This document shows positions 30,572 through 41,625 of a stretch of 42,057 nucleotides of DNA, in pieces; position 1 is the first letter of the stretch; each line of letters begins with the position of its first letter. The position numbers and the translations under genes are program-made. This DNA is from Allomyces macrogynus ATCC 38327. Its lineage: Eukaryota; Blastocladiomycota; Blastocladiomycetes; Blastocladiales; Blastocladiaceae. The stretch covers positions 1,696,615 through 1,738,671 of the forward strand of contig GG745328.1 in assembly GCA_000151295.1 (NCBI GenBank), written 5' to 3'. The notes under the pieces were generated by a model. It had not been told where the DNA came from and searched no databases. It was given only the letters and a program-made list of their open reading frames with translations.

Positions 30572-33500
30572 ATGCCCGTCAAGGTCGATACGCCGGCGAA
30601 CGGACCTGACGATGCGGGTGCGAGAGCGCCGGCTCGCGCGCCCGACGCTGCTGGCGGTCCCGCAAAACCGCCGCCGTTGGTCGACGCGACCGTCGTTCCT
30701 CCAACGCTGACCGCGCAAAGCGACCCGGACGCGCTCAACTCGGCTCCTGCAACCGACAGCGGCAGCGCGCTTCACGTGGCCATCTCCCCGCCCATCAAGA
30801 GAACCTCGCACCTCGACTCGACACCCATCACCAGCGGCACGCTGCACCGGCGCACATTGAGCGCCGACGACCGCCCGTCCTTCCACAGCGTCGTCGACGC
30901 GGACCCGATCCCGGACGCGCCCATCGCGACCCCGCTTGTTTCCGTCGAAGAAGACGCCGACCTGGCCCCACTCCCCGCGCCTCTGCATCAAATCACGGCC
31001 AAGTCGACTCCCTCGTTAACCTCGCGCGAAACGCTCGGCAGCCGCGAGTCCGACCCGGGGTCGCGCCCGACGCGCAGTACGCTCGCGCTCGACGCGTTCC
31101 GCCGCTGGGATTCGGGCGAGACGGAGATTATTGTGGTTGCGACCACGACCAAGGGAGCGGGTGGCGCCAAGTCGCCGTGTGCAGAACTTCCGCCGACGAC
31201 GCCGCGCGGGCCGTTCTTGCGCGCGCAGCATGCTGCGTCGGCGCCGGTCCCGCTGCGCAAGCAGGATGCGGCGATGGGCAAGTCGCACAAGTCGGTGCTC
31301 GCATCGCTCATGAAAAATGCGCGATCGCCGACGGCGAGTCCGTCGCCGGTGCCCGTGGCCGAGGAAACGGTCGCAGCGGTTCTGGTTGAGGCAGCCAAGC
31401 CCGAGCCTGCTGCAGCTAAGTCGGCCGCCGTTGCTGTACCCGCGTCACGTACGGCCGATACGGGCACCACCACGCCATGCTCGTCCTACCCGCCCAGCTC
31501 CACGCCGACCTACCAGGGTCCCGTCTCGTCGGACGGAAAGTCACGCGGCGGGTCGCGACAGACTCTCGCCGACTCGTCCTCGACGCGCGCGAAACACGCT
31601 GCGGGTCCGATCCCACTCCCGCCGCGGCTCGCGTTCGCATACAAGTTCACGATCCCGTCCAAGGGCGGGCTCGCGTCTGTGCCGAGTCCCGACGGGATTG
31701 CGCCGAGCTACTCGACGTCGTCAGCCGATAGCAAGGAGCGCGAGTTGGGGTCGTATGCCGGACCCACGCGGTCGGATGAGTTGGTGCTGGTGGCCGAGGA
31801 AAGTGTGGGTGGTGGGAAGACGACGGTGGGGCAGAAGCAGCATCACCATCGCCGTGCGTCGTCGCCGGATGGAGGCATGTACCAGGGGCGGCACGCGCGG
31901 TCGCCGCGGATGCATGGCGAGTTGCATCATCCGCGCGAGGCGGTGCCCGAGGCCAAGGATGACGAGGAGGGGCCACTGGTGATTGATACGAAGAAAAGCG
32001 GCAAGTCGACGTCGCGGCCGATGCTTGCCGTCTCGCCTGCCGGCGTTGCGGTTAAGCCCGAGGACACAAAGACGGCGGAACAGCCGACGGCGGGCCCGCC
32101 GTCGCCGCTCGACCTCGACGGCACACGCCACACGATGCTGTACGACATGCGCCGCCCTTCGGGCACGACCACTCCCTGTACCGTCTCCCCTATGCGCAGC
32201 CGGTGCGCAACCAACAGCGCCGGCAGCGTGAACGATCCGGAGCTCGACGCGATCCTGCACGACGACGGTGACGATGATGCGCGCAAGAAGAAGGCGTTTG
32301 ATGTGCAGCGGTACTCCGTCAAGGCCGGCGGTACGCTGAGCCGCAAGGAATCGATCAAGGGGGACGCCTTGCTCGGGTCGGACCACGCGCTGCACAGTCC
32401 ACAGGGCACGCACACGAACCGAATCCCGTCGCACGTGTCGCTGCTCAACCGGCTGTTCCATTCGGGGTCCTCGACGCACACAGCCGACGCAACGAGTAGT
32501 CCCGGGTCGCCCGTGCACGGTTCATCCGTCATGGCGGGTGCGGGCACGGCGAGTCCGCCGCCGGGGCTCTCGCCGCACACGAAGCGCGGGTCGCAGTCGA
32601 ATCTGTTCAAGAAATCCGGGTCGTTTATCGAGAAACTCGACAAGTTTGTGCACCCGGACCACCACCACCATCATGGCGCCAACCATTCGCCAATACTGTC
32701 GCCGACCGCGCAGCCGACGCATGTCTCGCACTTGCTCGCGTCGCCCTCGGACGGGTCGACGCCGCAAGTACCCGAACCCTGCTCGAGCGGGTCGCTCCCG
32801 CGCAGTGCCGCCGACGCGAGTTCCACCGCATCGCCCGTCGCGCCGCTGCCGGCGGCGACGCAGCCGCAGCCGGAAACGCCTTCGCCGCGGCCCATGTCGC
32901 CGATGCTTATGTTTTTGAACCGCAAACGCAGTGACGCGAGTGTCGCCAAGACGTCGGGCACGTCGAGCAAGCTTACGCGCAGCAACTCCGAGTCGTCGTT
33001 GCACGAAAAGTATGGTGTAGCCAAGGAGTTTTTGGGCAAGGGGGCCAATGCGACGGTGCGGCTCGCGCACAAGGTCGACCATCATCACCACGGGCATCAC
33101 CATGGGCACCATGGACACGGGCATCACGGCCACGGACACCATCGTGGCAGCGAGCACCATCACGATCAGGCCAGCATGTCGCGCGGCGCGAGCAGTACGG
33201 CGGCGAGTAGCGGCAGCAACCACGGGACGGGCCATGGGCTTATCGGCAGTGAGACCAGCAGCGTGGCGTCGCCTGGGCCCAATGGGAGTACGTTGGCGCG
33301 CGGTGGGTCGACGTCGCACCACGGGTCCAGCAACCTGATTGGCGCGGGCGGGTACGGGTCGCCATCGGCCGGCTCGCCCGCGATGCCGCCGGCGGGCAGT
33401 CAGACGAGTTTGGCGCCGCAAGGGTCGGCCGTGGAGCAGCTATATGCGATCAAAAAGTTCCGCAAGCGGCGCCGCGACGAGACGGAGCGCGACTATGTCA

Positions 33501-34420
33501 AGCAGGTCTCGTCCGAGTTTTGCATTTCGTCGTCGCTGCACCACCCGCATGTGATCATGACGGTCGATTTGATTCAGGACGAGCACGATAATTGGTGCGA
33601 GGTGCGTTTGGTTCAGCATGCTGCTTTTTCTTCTCGTTTTGCCGCAATATTCTGACGTGAACCTCGACGTTCAGGTCATGGAGTACATGCCCGGCGGTGA
33701 TCTCTTTTCGCGCATTGCCACGGGCCCGCCCATGTCGGACAGCGAGATCAACTGCCTCTTTGCGCAGCTCGTTGCGGGCGTCGCGTATCTGCACAGCGTC
33801 GGTGTGTCGCACCGCGACTTGAAGCCCGAGAACCTGTTGCTCGACCAAGACGGGCGCACGCTCAAGATTGCTGATTTCGGCACGTCCGAAGTGTATCGCG
33901 TGCCGTGGTCGACGGAAAAGCGCAAAGTCAAGGGCGCGGTCGGGTCGGACCCCTACATTGCGCCCGAAGAGTGGGCGGGCAAACCCTACGACGCCGACAA
34001 GGTGGACGTGTGGGCGGTCGGCATCATCTACTTTGTCATGAAGCACAAGACGATTCCGTGGAAGGCGGCCATGCCCAACAACCCGCACTATGCGCGGTAC
34101 CTCGAGACCAAGTGCACTGGCCAGTTTGAGTATATTGAGGACCTCGATTTGGGGCCGCGCACGTTGCTCTACAAGCTGCTCGAGCCGGATCCAGTGGTAC
34201 GGTTTTCGATGTTTTCGCCCACATTCGTGCCGGCTTTGCGCGCCTCGCTCGCGCTCACTGTTACTGATTGCTCTTGGTTCACGAACACCACCACCACCAG
34301 AAACGAATTGCCATGGACGAGGTGCAGCGCGACCCATGGTTTCAAACGATCCAGGCGTGCCAGCCGAACCATCCGGTGTGGACGCACTCGCACTCGACTG
34401 GCATGTCGAACCGCGGTTAG
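30572..34420 (+). CDS. Hal4/Hal5/Npr1-family serine/threonine protein kinase with histidine-rich insert
   Basis: Three exons, 30572-33601, 33675-34196 and 34301-34420, joined in frame, give about 1,223 residues. The first 800 residues are disordered, Ser/Thr/Pro-rich, with a short HHHHH run (about residue 697). The kinase domain starts near residue 815 with LGKGANATVRLAHK. About 120 residues later comes the catalytic lysine block YAIKKFRKRR, then SSEFCISSSLHHPHVI, HRDLKPEN (about 1056), IADFGTSE (about 1076) and GSDPYIAPEEW. The FCISSSLHHPHV block and the APEEW version are typical of the fungal Hal4/Hal5/Npr1 group, which controls plasma-membrane transporters and ion balance. That role is inferred and the specific orthologue cannot be named. 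The segment between strand beta-2 and the catalytic lysine is unusually long and His/Gly-rich (about 33070-33170). All catalytic residues are present. Confidence 0.92.
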
Positions 34421-34707
34421 CGGGATTGGAGTTCGCCGGGACTGAATCGAACGTGTGGAAGACTTTGGTTGTATATACGTACGTTACGCTAGCGTTTGGT
34501 GTCGATCGCGTCTCGTGGCTGTCAGACACGGCGGTGCGGCTCAGCTGCACGCCGTCAAGGCGGCAGGGCCAACTCGAGATGGAGCTAAGTCCGACACGAT
34601 GGCCGACACGTCGCTCGCCCCACCACGACCCTTGCGCGCATGCACCGCTTCGACGGCCGCAAAGAGGGGACTTGAACGACGGGAGCACTCGCTCCAACAC
34701 GCTGCAA

Positions 34708-37700
34708 ATGACCCGCACGATGCTCGCGGCAACCCACCGCCGCGCATGCCGGGCCATCACGCCGCTTTGGCGAGGGCCGCGAATCTTCGCGCTGTGCTCA
34801 TTCTGCCGCCATTACCGCTGCGACCACAAGCGCCAGGTCTCGGGGCAAGTACTGGGCGCAGGTGGGCCAACTGCGACCTTTGCTGCGTCTCGGCTCGCGT
34901 TTCGCACCTTGATCTCGGTCCAGCGCGCGCTCCTGCATGCGTCCAGGCACGACCTCGGCCCGCCCAATCCCAATCCGCACGAGCGTTTGGATGCCGCTCG
35001 CGACCATAGTGACCGCGCATCGACGCACGTTCTGGCTGAGTACGCAAAGCAGTTGCGGCCGTTGATGAACCCGCTGATGTCGACGACAAGCGGCAATGAC
35101 GTGGGCCACTGCCAACACGGTGTTGGTGATCCGGCCCAGCGCTCGCAACCGTCAGCGTCGGGTCGCGTGGAAAAGGATGTCTTGGCCACGATCCCGAACA
35201 TGCTCCAAGACGTGTGGTCGGCCGACGCGAGCGCCGCCGTGTCCACGTCGCCAACGGGTTCGCTGCAGCCGCGGCCTGACGCGTCCTGGGCCATACAGAC
35301 CGACGTGCAGTTCATTAAGCTCACGCTGCGCCCTTATCAGGCCGACTGTATTGACAAGTCTCTCGCGGCTCTGGGCCGGGGCGTGATGCGGCAGGCCGTT
35401 TCTCTGCCCGTCGGTGCAGGGAAGACGGCACGTGCCTCGGCTGAGTCGAAAGAAACGGAGCAATATCCTGATTGTTGCTGCTTCTCCACCCGCTCCCTTC
35501 CCAGGTCGTCTTCTCAAACTTGATCACGCGCGTTCCGAGCCCACACCCACGCGCGACCAAGACGCTGGTTCTGGCCCATCGCAAGGAGATTATCGAGCAA
35601 GCGGTCAGTCAGATTGTACGCGCGGCTCCGCATTTGGTACGTCCACCCAATTGAAAGTCTCGCTCTTGGGTGTGGCGCTCATGCTCACGATCCGAAACGT
35701 GTCAGGCTGTGGCCGTGGAAGGCGCTGGAGTCAAGCAGCAACCACATCTTCCAAGCGCCGACGTGGTCGTGGCTAGTGTCGCCGCGTTGGGCAAGAAGGA
35801 GTCGGTGCGATTGCCCAAATACGATCCGAGCGATTTCCGGCTCGTGATTGTTGACGAGGTTGGTTCTGTTTGGCTGCTTCCTTGTTATGCCGCTCTGTCC
35901 TGCTTTGACTCCCAGTAACACTTTCACAGGCCCACCATGCTGCGGCGGCAACGTATCGCCGCATTTTTGAGCATTTCGGCCTCCTCGACCGCAAGAACCG
36001 GTCGCACATTTTGTTGTGGGGCTGCTCGGCGACCCTGCACCGCATGGACAAGCAGCCGCTTGGCGTGATCTTTGATCGACGTGCGTATTTGATTCTCCAC
36101 CCCGTTTCGAAGATGCAGTTGCATCAATTTTGATTGCTGCTGACTGGATCAAACAGTCGTGTACCAGCGCGGCTTTCTCCAAATGATTCGCGAGGGCTAC
36201 TTGAGCGATTTTTTACTGCAGACTGTCGAGACGACCATCGACTTGTCGGACGTGGCACTATCGCGCGGCGATTTCGTGGTGGGCGAGCTGTCGCGCACCG
36301 TCAACGACGACGTTCGCAACAACCTGATCGTGCGCGCGTGGCAGAACGTGTCGGCGCCCAGCAACAGCACCAAGGGCAAGGTGGTGATGAAGAAGCGGCG
36401 CTCGACGCTCGTCTTTGCCGCGGACGTGGCGCACGTCAAGGGCCTGACCGCGGCCTTCAAGAAGGCGGGGATCGAGGCGCACGGGCTGCACGGCAGCATT
36501 GACATGACAACGCGGTCCAACTTGATTGACCGGTTCCGCCGTGGCGCATTCCCCGTGCTCGTCAATTGCGCGATTTTGACCGAGGGCACCGATATTCCCA
36601 ACATTGACTGCGTCGGTAAGGTCTGCAGATCGCACGTGAGGAGTTGATGGTGAAACTGATGTCGATGCTGCACGGTCCTAGTTCTCGCGCGCCCAACACG
36701 TTCCACCATCCTCTACCAGCAAATGCTCGGCCGCGGTCTGCGGCTGTACCCCGATAAAACCGAGTGCCTGGTTCTCGAGGTCGTCGACTACTACGACCGG
36801 CCGGAGCTCGTCACGGCGCCGACACTGCTCGGCTTGCGGCCCAACTTCAAAATGCCGACCGGCGTGCCGTTTGGCGACGTGGCCGGGCAAGTGCAGGCCG
36901 CGGCTGAGACCAGCGTCGACGCGACCGTCGCGCAGTCGCTCGACGATATTCACGCGCTGCTCGATGACCAAGGCGACGGCAACGTGCCAGCGACACTTGA
37001 CTTGCTCGATGCCGCGCTGATCCGCGAGGGATCGGTCGAGGTGCACCACGTCGGGCGCATGAACGACCTGGTGCACGAAAGTATCGGGTTTCTCGCGCAG
37101 TTGCGTGGACGCGGGATCACGACGCGGCTTGACTGGTTCTTTTTGCGCCGGGACTTGCTCGCGCTCAAGTTGCCCAGCAACGCGATGCTCTGCATCAAGG
37201 CGGAACCGTGTACGTGTTCCTTGCCTTTGACGCGTCAAAACCATGCGCTCACGGCGCTCGAATCGCTGTTCCAGGGTCATATTCCGTCTACGCGCAGCAA
37301 ACGATCTGGCAAGTCAACGACTCGCGCATCAAGGTTCAAAACGACCTGATGAGCGTCTTCTCAGGCCTCTCCACCATCCAGCAGGTCGTGTCCGAGTGCG
37401 ACGCGTGGGTCGAGGCCGCATTCCCGGACACGCACCATTGGTGCGGCAAGACCCGCAATGCGCTCTGGGTCGACAAGCGGTCCGACAAGCAGGCGTGGTA
37501 TCTTCGCGATCTCGGGTTTCTGACCGTGCCCGACGGTCTCGCGCCCGTCGTCAACGACATGGATTTGCCGCGGCGGCGCGAGATTGATCTCGCGCGCATG
37601 ACCATGAGCCGAGCCATGAAATGGATCGCGCGGCTCCTCGACGGATCAGAACACGGCGACGCGGGATCTGTCGATGTTGAGGGCCAGAAACGACCGCGCA

Positions 37701-37726
37701 AGGTGGAAGCTGTGACCATGCCCACC

Positions 37727-37738
<12 letters not shown>
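34708..37738 (+). CDS. IRC3: Irc3-type mitochondrial superfamily 2 DNA helicase
   Basis: Seven exons: 34708-35427, 35505-35636, 35706-35858, 35930-36080, 36157-36615, 36682-37209, 37275-37738. All junctions keep frame, giving about 868 residues (yeast Irc3 is 689). The N-terminus is basic and Ala/Arg-rich, fitting a mitochondrial presequence, followed by about 150 unconserved residues. Helicase motifs run in order: TLRPYQADCI (Q-like), LPVGAGKT (Walker A, residues 233-240), VDEAHH (Walker B), GCSATLHRMD (motif III), NCAILTEGTDIPNIDC, and YQQMLGRGLRL (motif VI arginine finger). Irc3 is a branch-migrating helicase that maintains mitochondrial DNA in yeast; the role here is inferred. The first intron begins GC rather than GT, splitting the gene right after GAGKT. 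The alternative start at 34720 also fits; the frame is open upstream into the kinase 3' end but has no similarity there. Confidence 0.92.

Positions 37739-37763
<25 letters not shown>
37728..37763 (+). repeat. (TGAT)9 microsatellite overlapping the IRC3 stop codon
   Basis: Nine uninterrupted copies of TGAT. The helicase reading frame ends inside the array: the stop TGA is at 37736-37738 and the last codons before it (Ile-Asp) come from the repeat. The rest lies in the 3' untranslated region. Confidence 0.9.
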
Positions 37764-37948
37764 GTCTTCCTGTTTTGCGACGTCGTTAGAAGCATGACAC
37801 TGCTGCTCCGGAGAGCGCGCCAGTTAAATCACTCCCTTCAGTGAAAATCAGTAACACCATCACGTCGACTCGGTCGTCGTCAATGCAACAGGACCCATGA
37901 CGCCAAGCAATTCCGCCAACGTCATCGGCGCGCCAACACCCTGCAGAC

Positions 37949-40496
37949 TTACGTTCCGCGAGCCCCTCCACCCAGCGGCATGCTGTCAAAGCGGCGCGGA
38001 GCCGGAATACCAGTAAAGCAGACCTCAGGTGACGTGCCGGTCGCTTGGTCGTGGCCAAAGACTGGTGAATTGACCACGGTCGGTGGTCGAGAAACCATGG
38101 TCAGCGGGGCGAGCGGTGGAGGCACGACTCCGAGCGGCAAAACAGATTGCGCGCCTGGTGCCAGATCCACGAGCCCCACCGACGCACACGGTGGTGATAG
38201 CAGCGCAGTGCTCGCCGGACCGCACCCAAGTAAGTCGCTGAGCGGCAGTCGAGACTCGCCTTGTGACAACGGAACGACACCGTCCGGTCCGCCCTTGTTC
38301 GGGTTCGCGTCCTGAGCCGACCGATCAGGCTCATGCGCGGCTGCGTCATCCCGCGCCGTGCTCGCACAGTGGCGACGCTTGGCCGGCGGCGCGACCAGGT
38401 TGTCCACGACCGATGCCTCCGAACGTGGTTGCATGCCGTCGACGGCCGTCGCGGCAACGACCTGTTCCGAGCGCCTGCGCACACGCGCCGATCGCCGCAC
38501 GCCCGACGGCGAGACGGGCCGAATATCGGCGTCGATCGCGCCCTCTTGCGCGGCTTGAGTCGACTCTGGCACGTTCGCTGCCGCTTCGTCCGGCACCATG
38601 GGGTTCGCGACACGCTTCGGCGGTTGGCCGCGGCGCTTTAGCGCGGGAGCGACTGGCTGCGGCTGCTCGGATGGAGTCAGTGGAGGGGCCACGTCCGTCG
38701 AGTTGGCTGCGACCGGCTCGACCGCGCCCATCGCCATATCGGTAGGCGTAGGCTCTGCACGACGTTTCGGCGGTCGACCACGACGCTTGGGCGTGGGCGT
38801 GACTTGCTCAGCTGGATTTGGTTGCGAAGCCGCGCCCGTCGAGTCCCCCCGCTTTCGGCTCGGTCACGCCTGTCGTCGGCATATCGGAAGGGGGCGCGAC
38901 TGTTCGCCGTTTCGGTGGACGACCACGGCGCTTCGGCACGGCCGGTTGCGCGTCTTGATTTTGGGTAGTCGACGACGACGCTTCTGTGGAGGGGCCCGGT
39001 TGAGTTACCGATGGCGCGCCCAGATCGATGGTCTCCGCGCGCCGCTTTGGCGGACGGCCGCGGCGCCGTGGCGCCGCGGGTGGTGGTGGAGGAGCCGCGT
39101 CGTCGACCGCCTCGGGCTCGGTCGGATTTGGCTGCTGGCCGTTGGCTGCCGGCACAGAAAGCTCCACGGCGTCGGCACGACTGCTTGATGACAGACCACG
39201 ACGACGAGGTGCAGGTTGAGCTGGTGGTGGTGGTGGTGCGACGGAAAGCGCGGTCGCGGCGGCCCTTGGCTCAGCTGGGCCGCTCGTCGCAGCGACAAGC
39301 TCAGGAGCACTGGCACTGTGGGTCAGTGGTTGATCAAGTGGCCGTGGCCCATCTTCGCGGATCGGACCCAGTTCCTGCTGCAGCGGGTACTGCAATGGCC
39401 GGAGCGCCCCGTCTGTCGGAAACCGTTGAGCCACAAGCGGGTAGTTTCCGGCCATGGGTGCTGCAGGCGCGGCAGGTGCGGGCAGTGGATGCGTCGGCGG
39501 CTGCAGCGGCAGTTGGTGCACCGGCAGCGCCGGCGTCGCAATCCGCTCAAACTCAGCGAAAATCGACGCCGAAACCGGACCCATGCCATGAGGCGGGTGG
39601 AACGGAAAGGTCGGAGTCGGCGGCGGCGGCGGCGGTTGCGTGCTCGATGGCGGCGCGAACAGCGACGGCGGGATCAGCGGCGGTGGTGGGAAAAGCACAT
39701 AGGCGACCGCCGCTGACGCCTGCCACGCCTGCGCGAGCGCGTACGACGAGTAGCTGGTCAAGATCGGCGGACGGTGTGCGCTGTTCCACGACGCCGGGTC
39801 AGTGGACGGCATGGGCGGGGCTGGTGGAGCGAGCGGTGCGGGTGGTGGCGGTGGCTGCGAATGTGGTGGCGGGATCACACGTCCACTCGCGAACCCGAAC
39901 GGGCCGGGCATGGCGGCCGCGCAACTACTCGCGGCTGTCACGCTTTAGGAAAGACTTGGGTGGGGAGGCCGTCGCGGAAGCGCAGGACAAAGGCAGCACG
40001 CTCTTCTTCGTTCAGCGTCGAGCTTGACGCGGCCACCGTCGCAGGGTCGGCATCGGGCGCGGGCGTGCCCGTGAGATCAGGTTCCAAATCACGACTCGGC
40101 TCGCCGCCATGACCGGCAGGTTGACTTGACGCAGAGCGAGACGGAGCGAGGCCAAGTTCCATCAGTTTGGCGCGAATCTAGCCACGAGTAAAGCAAGTGG
40201 GAAGAGCAGAGATCAGACAAGTGATCCTTACCACGGGTCTGGCCAGGCGAGAATCGCCGCACCTGGCCGGGCATCTTGGAGTGGCCGAAAAACTGGGCAA
40301 TCTCGCCCACATGGCCGCCGAGCCTAGGGGAAAGTGCCGCGCCGGGACCATCAACACGACTGTTCGTTGGATATTGCGAGGCGGGCGGTCAGGGCACACG
40401 CGGACAGGCGCGGGGGAAGTTTCCATACACGTCGTGGAGGCGGGGCAGGACAAGAAGCTCACCAGGGGTCCAGGTCGGCGCGGCGTCGTCGGTCAT
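37949..40496 (-). CDS. SANT/Myb-like protein with tandem AT-hooks (apparent frameshift)
   Basis: Exons on the minus strand: 40429-40496, 40263-40323, 40000-40177, and a long last exon 37949-39934. The first three encode a SANT/Myb-like fold: WTPGELLVLPRLHDV, then IAQFFGHSKMPGQ, then IRAKLMELGL. The acceptors end ctag, and the donors are gtatgg, gtgcgg and gtgctg. The last exon begins Pro/Ala-rich and then carries about four AT-hook-like modules spaced 40-50 residues apart: RRRGRPPKRR, KRRGRPPKRR twice, and a weaker KRRGQPPKR. AT-hooks bind the minor groove of A/T DNA. The downstream modules are in a different frame from the upstream ones. The break falls at a C6 run (38845-38850), where removing one base joins them, for about 763 residues. 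Function is unknown; a chromatin-binding regulator is an inference. The third junction and the start are the weakest parts. Confidence 0.68.
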
Positions 40497-41346
40497 GCTG
40501 GTTTGCACGGGTTCGAGGTTGGGCGGGTTGGTGGATGGAGGCGGGTCCTGGCCCAGCGCCGCGGCGAGAGTGGTGCCGCTTGAAGTCGACAGGCTGGAGC
40601 TGGCGGCTCAAGCAGCCTGCGGACAGTCGCGGGCCATGGCCGCCGTCGCCGGGTTCGTCGTGGTCCTGTGGAGGTCGGCCACTTGTGCGTGGCCCTGCGC
40701 AGATGTCTCCCACGCCGCGGCCCGCGACCAAGCCGGGTGCGAGACACGCGACCGAGCCGACTTGCTCGCGGGCACCCCTGGCCGCCCCGACCGCGACCAT
40801 CCACGCACAGCGGACAAGGCTTGCTTTGTTGACGAGACGGCGCGCTGCCACCACCCGCAACGCACTATCGCCGGCACCAGCCAACCCAAGCTGCCAGCGT
40901 GGCCGCGTCCTTTCCCGTGCTGCTCGGCGCGCTGTACTGCACCTCGACCGACCTGCCTCCGGCCTCCTCCGCCAACCACGACACCAGATCGTGAATCAAA
41001 TCGTCGACCACGACGGCGCAACCCTAGCCTAGCGCATTCCACTCAGCGACCTGCGCGTCGACCGACCGTAAGCCACACAGCACCTCCACTATGACGACCC
41101 GAAGTATGACCTTGCTTCGGCCCACCATGATCCATGTCGCGCTCTACCGTGGGACTCGGCAAATGATCGCGACCCACGCGTCGAACCGCCATGTCTCGAC
41201 CTTGTCCACCCGCTCACGTCATTGACGAATGGGCCGTGGCGCCCGTTTCTCTCGCGTAGTTCGGTCGAGCACGATTGCCGGCGGCGAAAAGGCGCGTCCG
41301 GACTTGCCCGGCCCTGGTACTTTGATTGCATCCCACATTGTTCAAG
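40497..41346. other. Divergent spacer and possible 5' exons of the RPEL gene
   Basis: About 850 bases upstream of both the minus-strand SANT/AT-hook gene and the plus-strand RPEL exon. It must hold the SANT/AT-hook promoter and probably the first exon(s) of the RPEL gene. A possible small first exon starts at the ATG near 41091, with a gtatga donor about 13 bases on; I cannot confirm it. No repeat or RNA gene was seen. Confidence 0.35.
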
Positions 41347-41625
41347 ACCAACCCTGCGGTCACTGACGCGCTCGCACCGCGCGACCTAGGCGGTTTTGCT
41401 CCGGAACGCGGCGGTGGCCTTGGCGGCCTTGGCGGCCTGCAGCCTGCGGGCGGCGACGACGACCCCGACGAATTGGACGAGGGTGACGACGACTCACCCG
41501 GGCTCGGGATGGGCGGGCTCAGCAAGCTGCACCGGTTCGGCGGTATGGACAATTTGACGAGCCTGCTCGCGCATCGCCCGACCAAGGACGAGCTCGTGAG
41601 CCGCAACATTCTCAAGGGTACCTAG
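41347..41625 (+). CDS. Partial gene: RPEL-motif protein exon
   Basis: An open frame without an ATG begins after a probable acceptor (ttcaag) at 41346. It encodes a Gly-rich, acidic stretch (DDDPDELDEGDDDSPG) and then one RPEL motif, LTSLLAHRPTKDELVSRNIL, which fits the pattern Lxx.LxxRPxxxEL..RxIL. RPEL motifs bind G-actin in animal MRTF and PHACTR proteins and occur in some fungal proteins, usually as tandem copies. If read straight on, the frame stops three codons after the motif (41623-41625). A gtacct donor at 41618 suggests instead that the exon ends at 41617 and that more motifs lie downstream, beyond an intron that begins with a C20 run. The gene is incomplete at both ends in my reading. 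The motif call is good; the gene model is not. Confidence 0.55.
   Translation, partial: TNPAVTDALAPRDLGGFAPERGGGLGGLGGLQPAGGDDDPDELDEGDDDSPGLGMGGLSKLHRFGGMDNLTSLLAHRPTKDELVSRNILKGT

Noticed and set aside
31721..32518. Minus-strand open frame of about 265 codons antisense to the kinase N-terminus
   Set aside because: Low-complexity Arg-rich translation opposite a continuous 1,010-codon exon; no recognisable domain.
34090..34707. N-terminal extension of IRC3 into the kinase 3' end
   Set aside because: The frame is open, but it overlaps the last kinase exons, lacks similarity, and a presequence-like ATG occurs at 34708.
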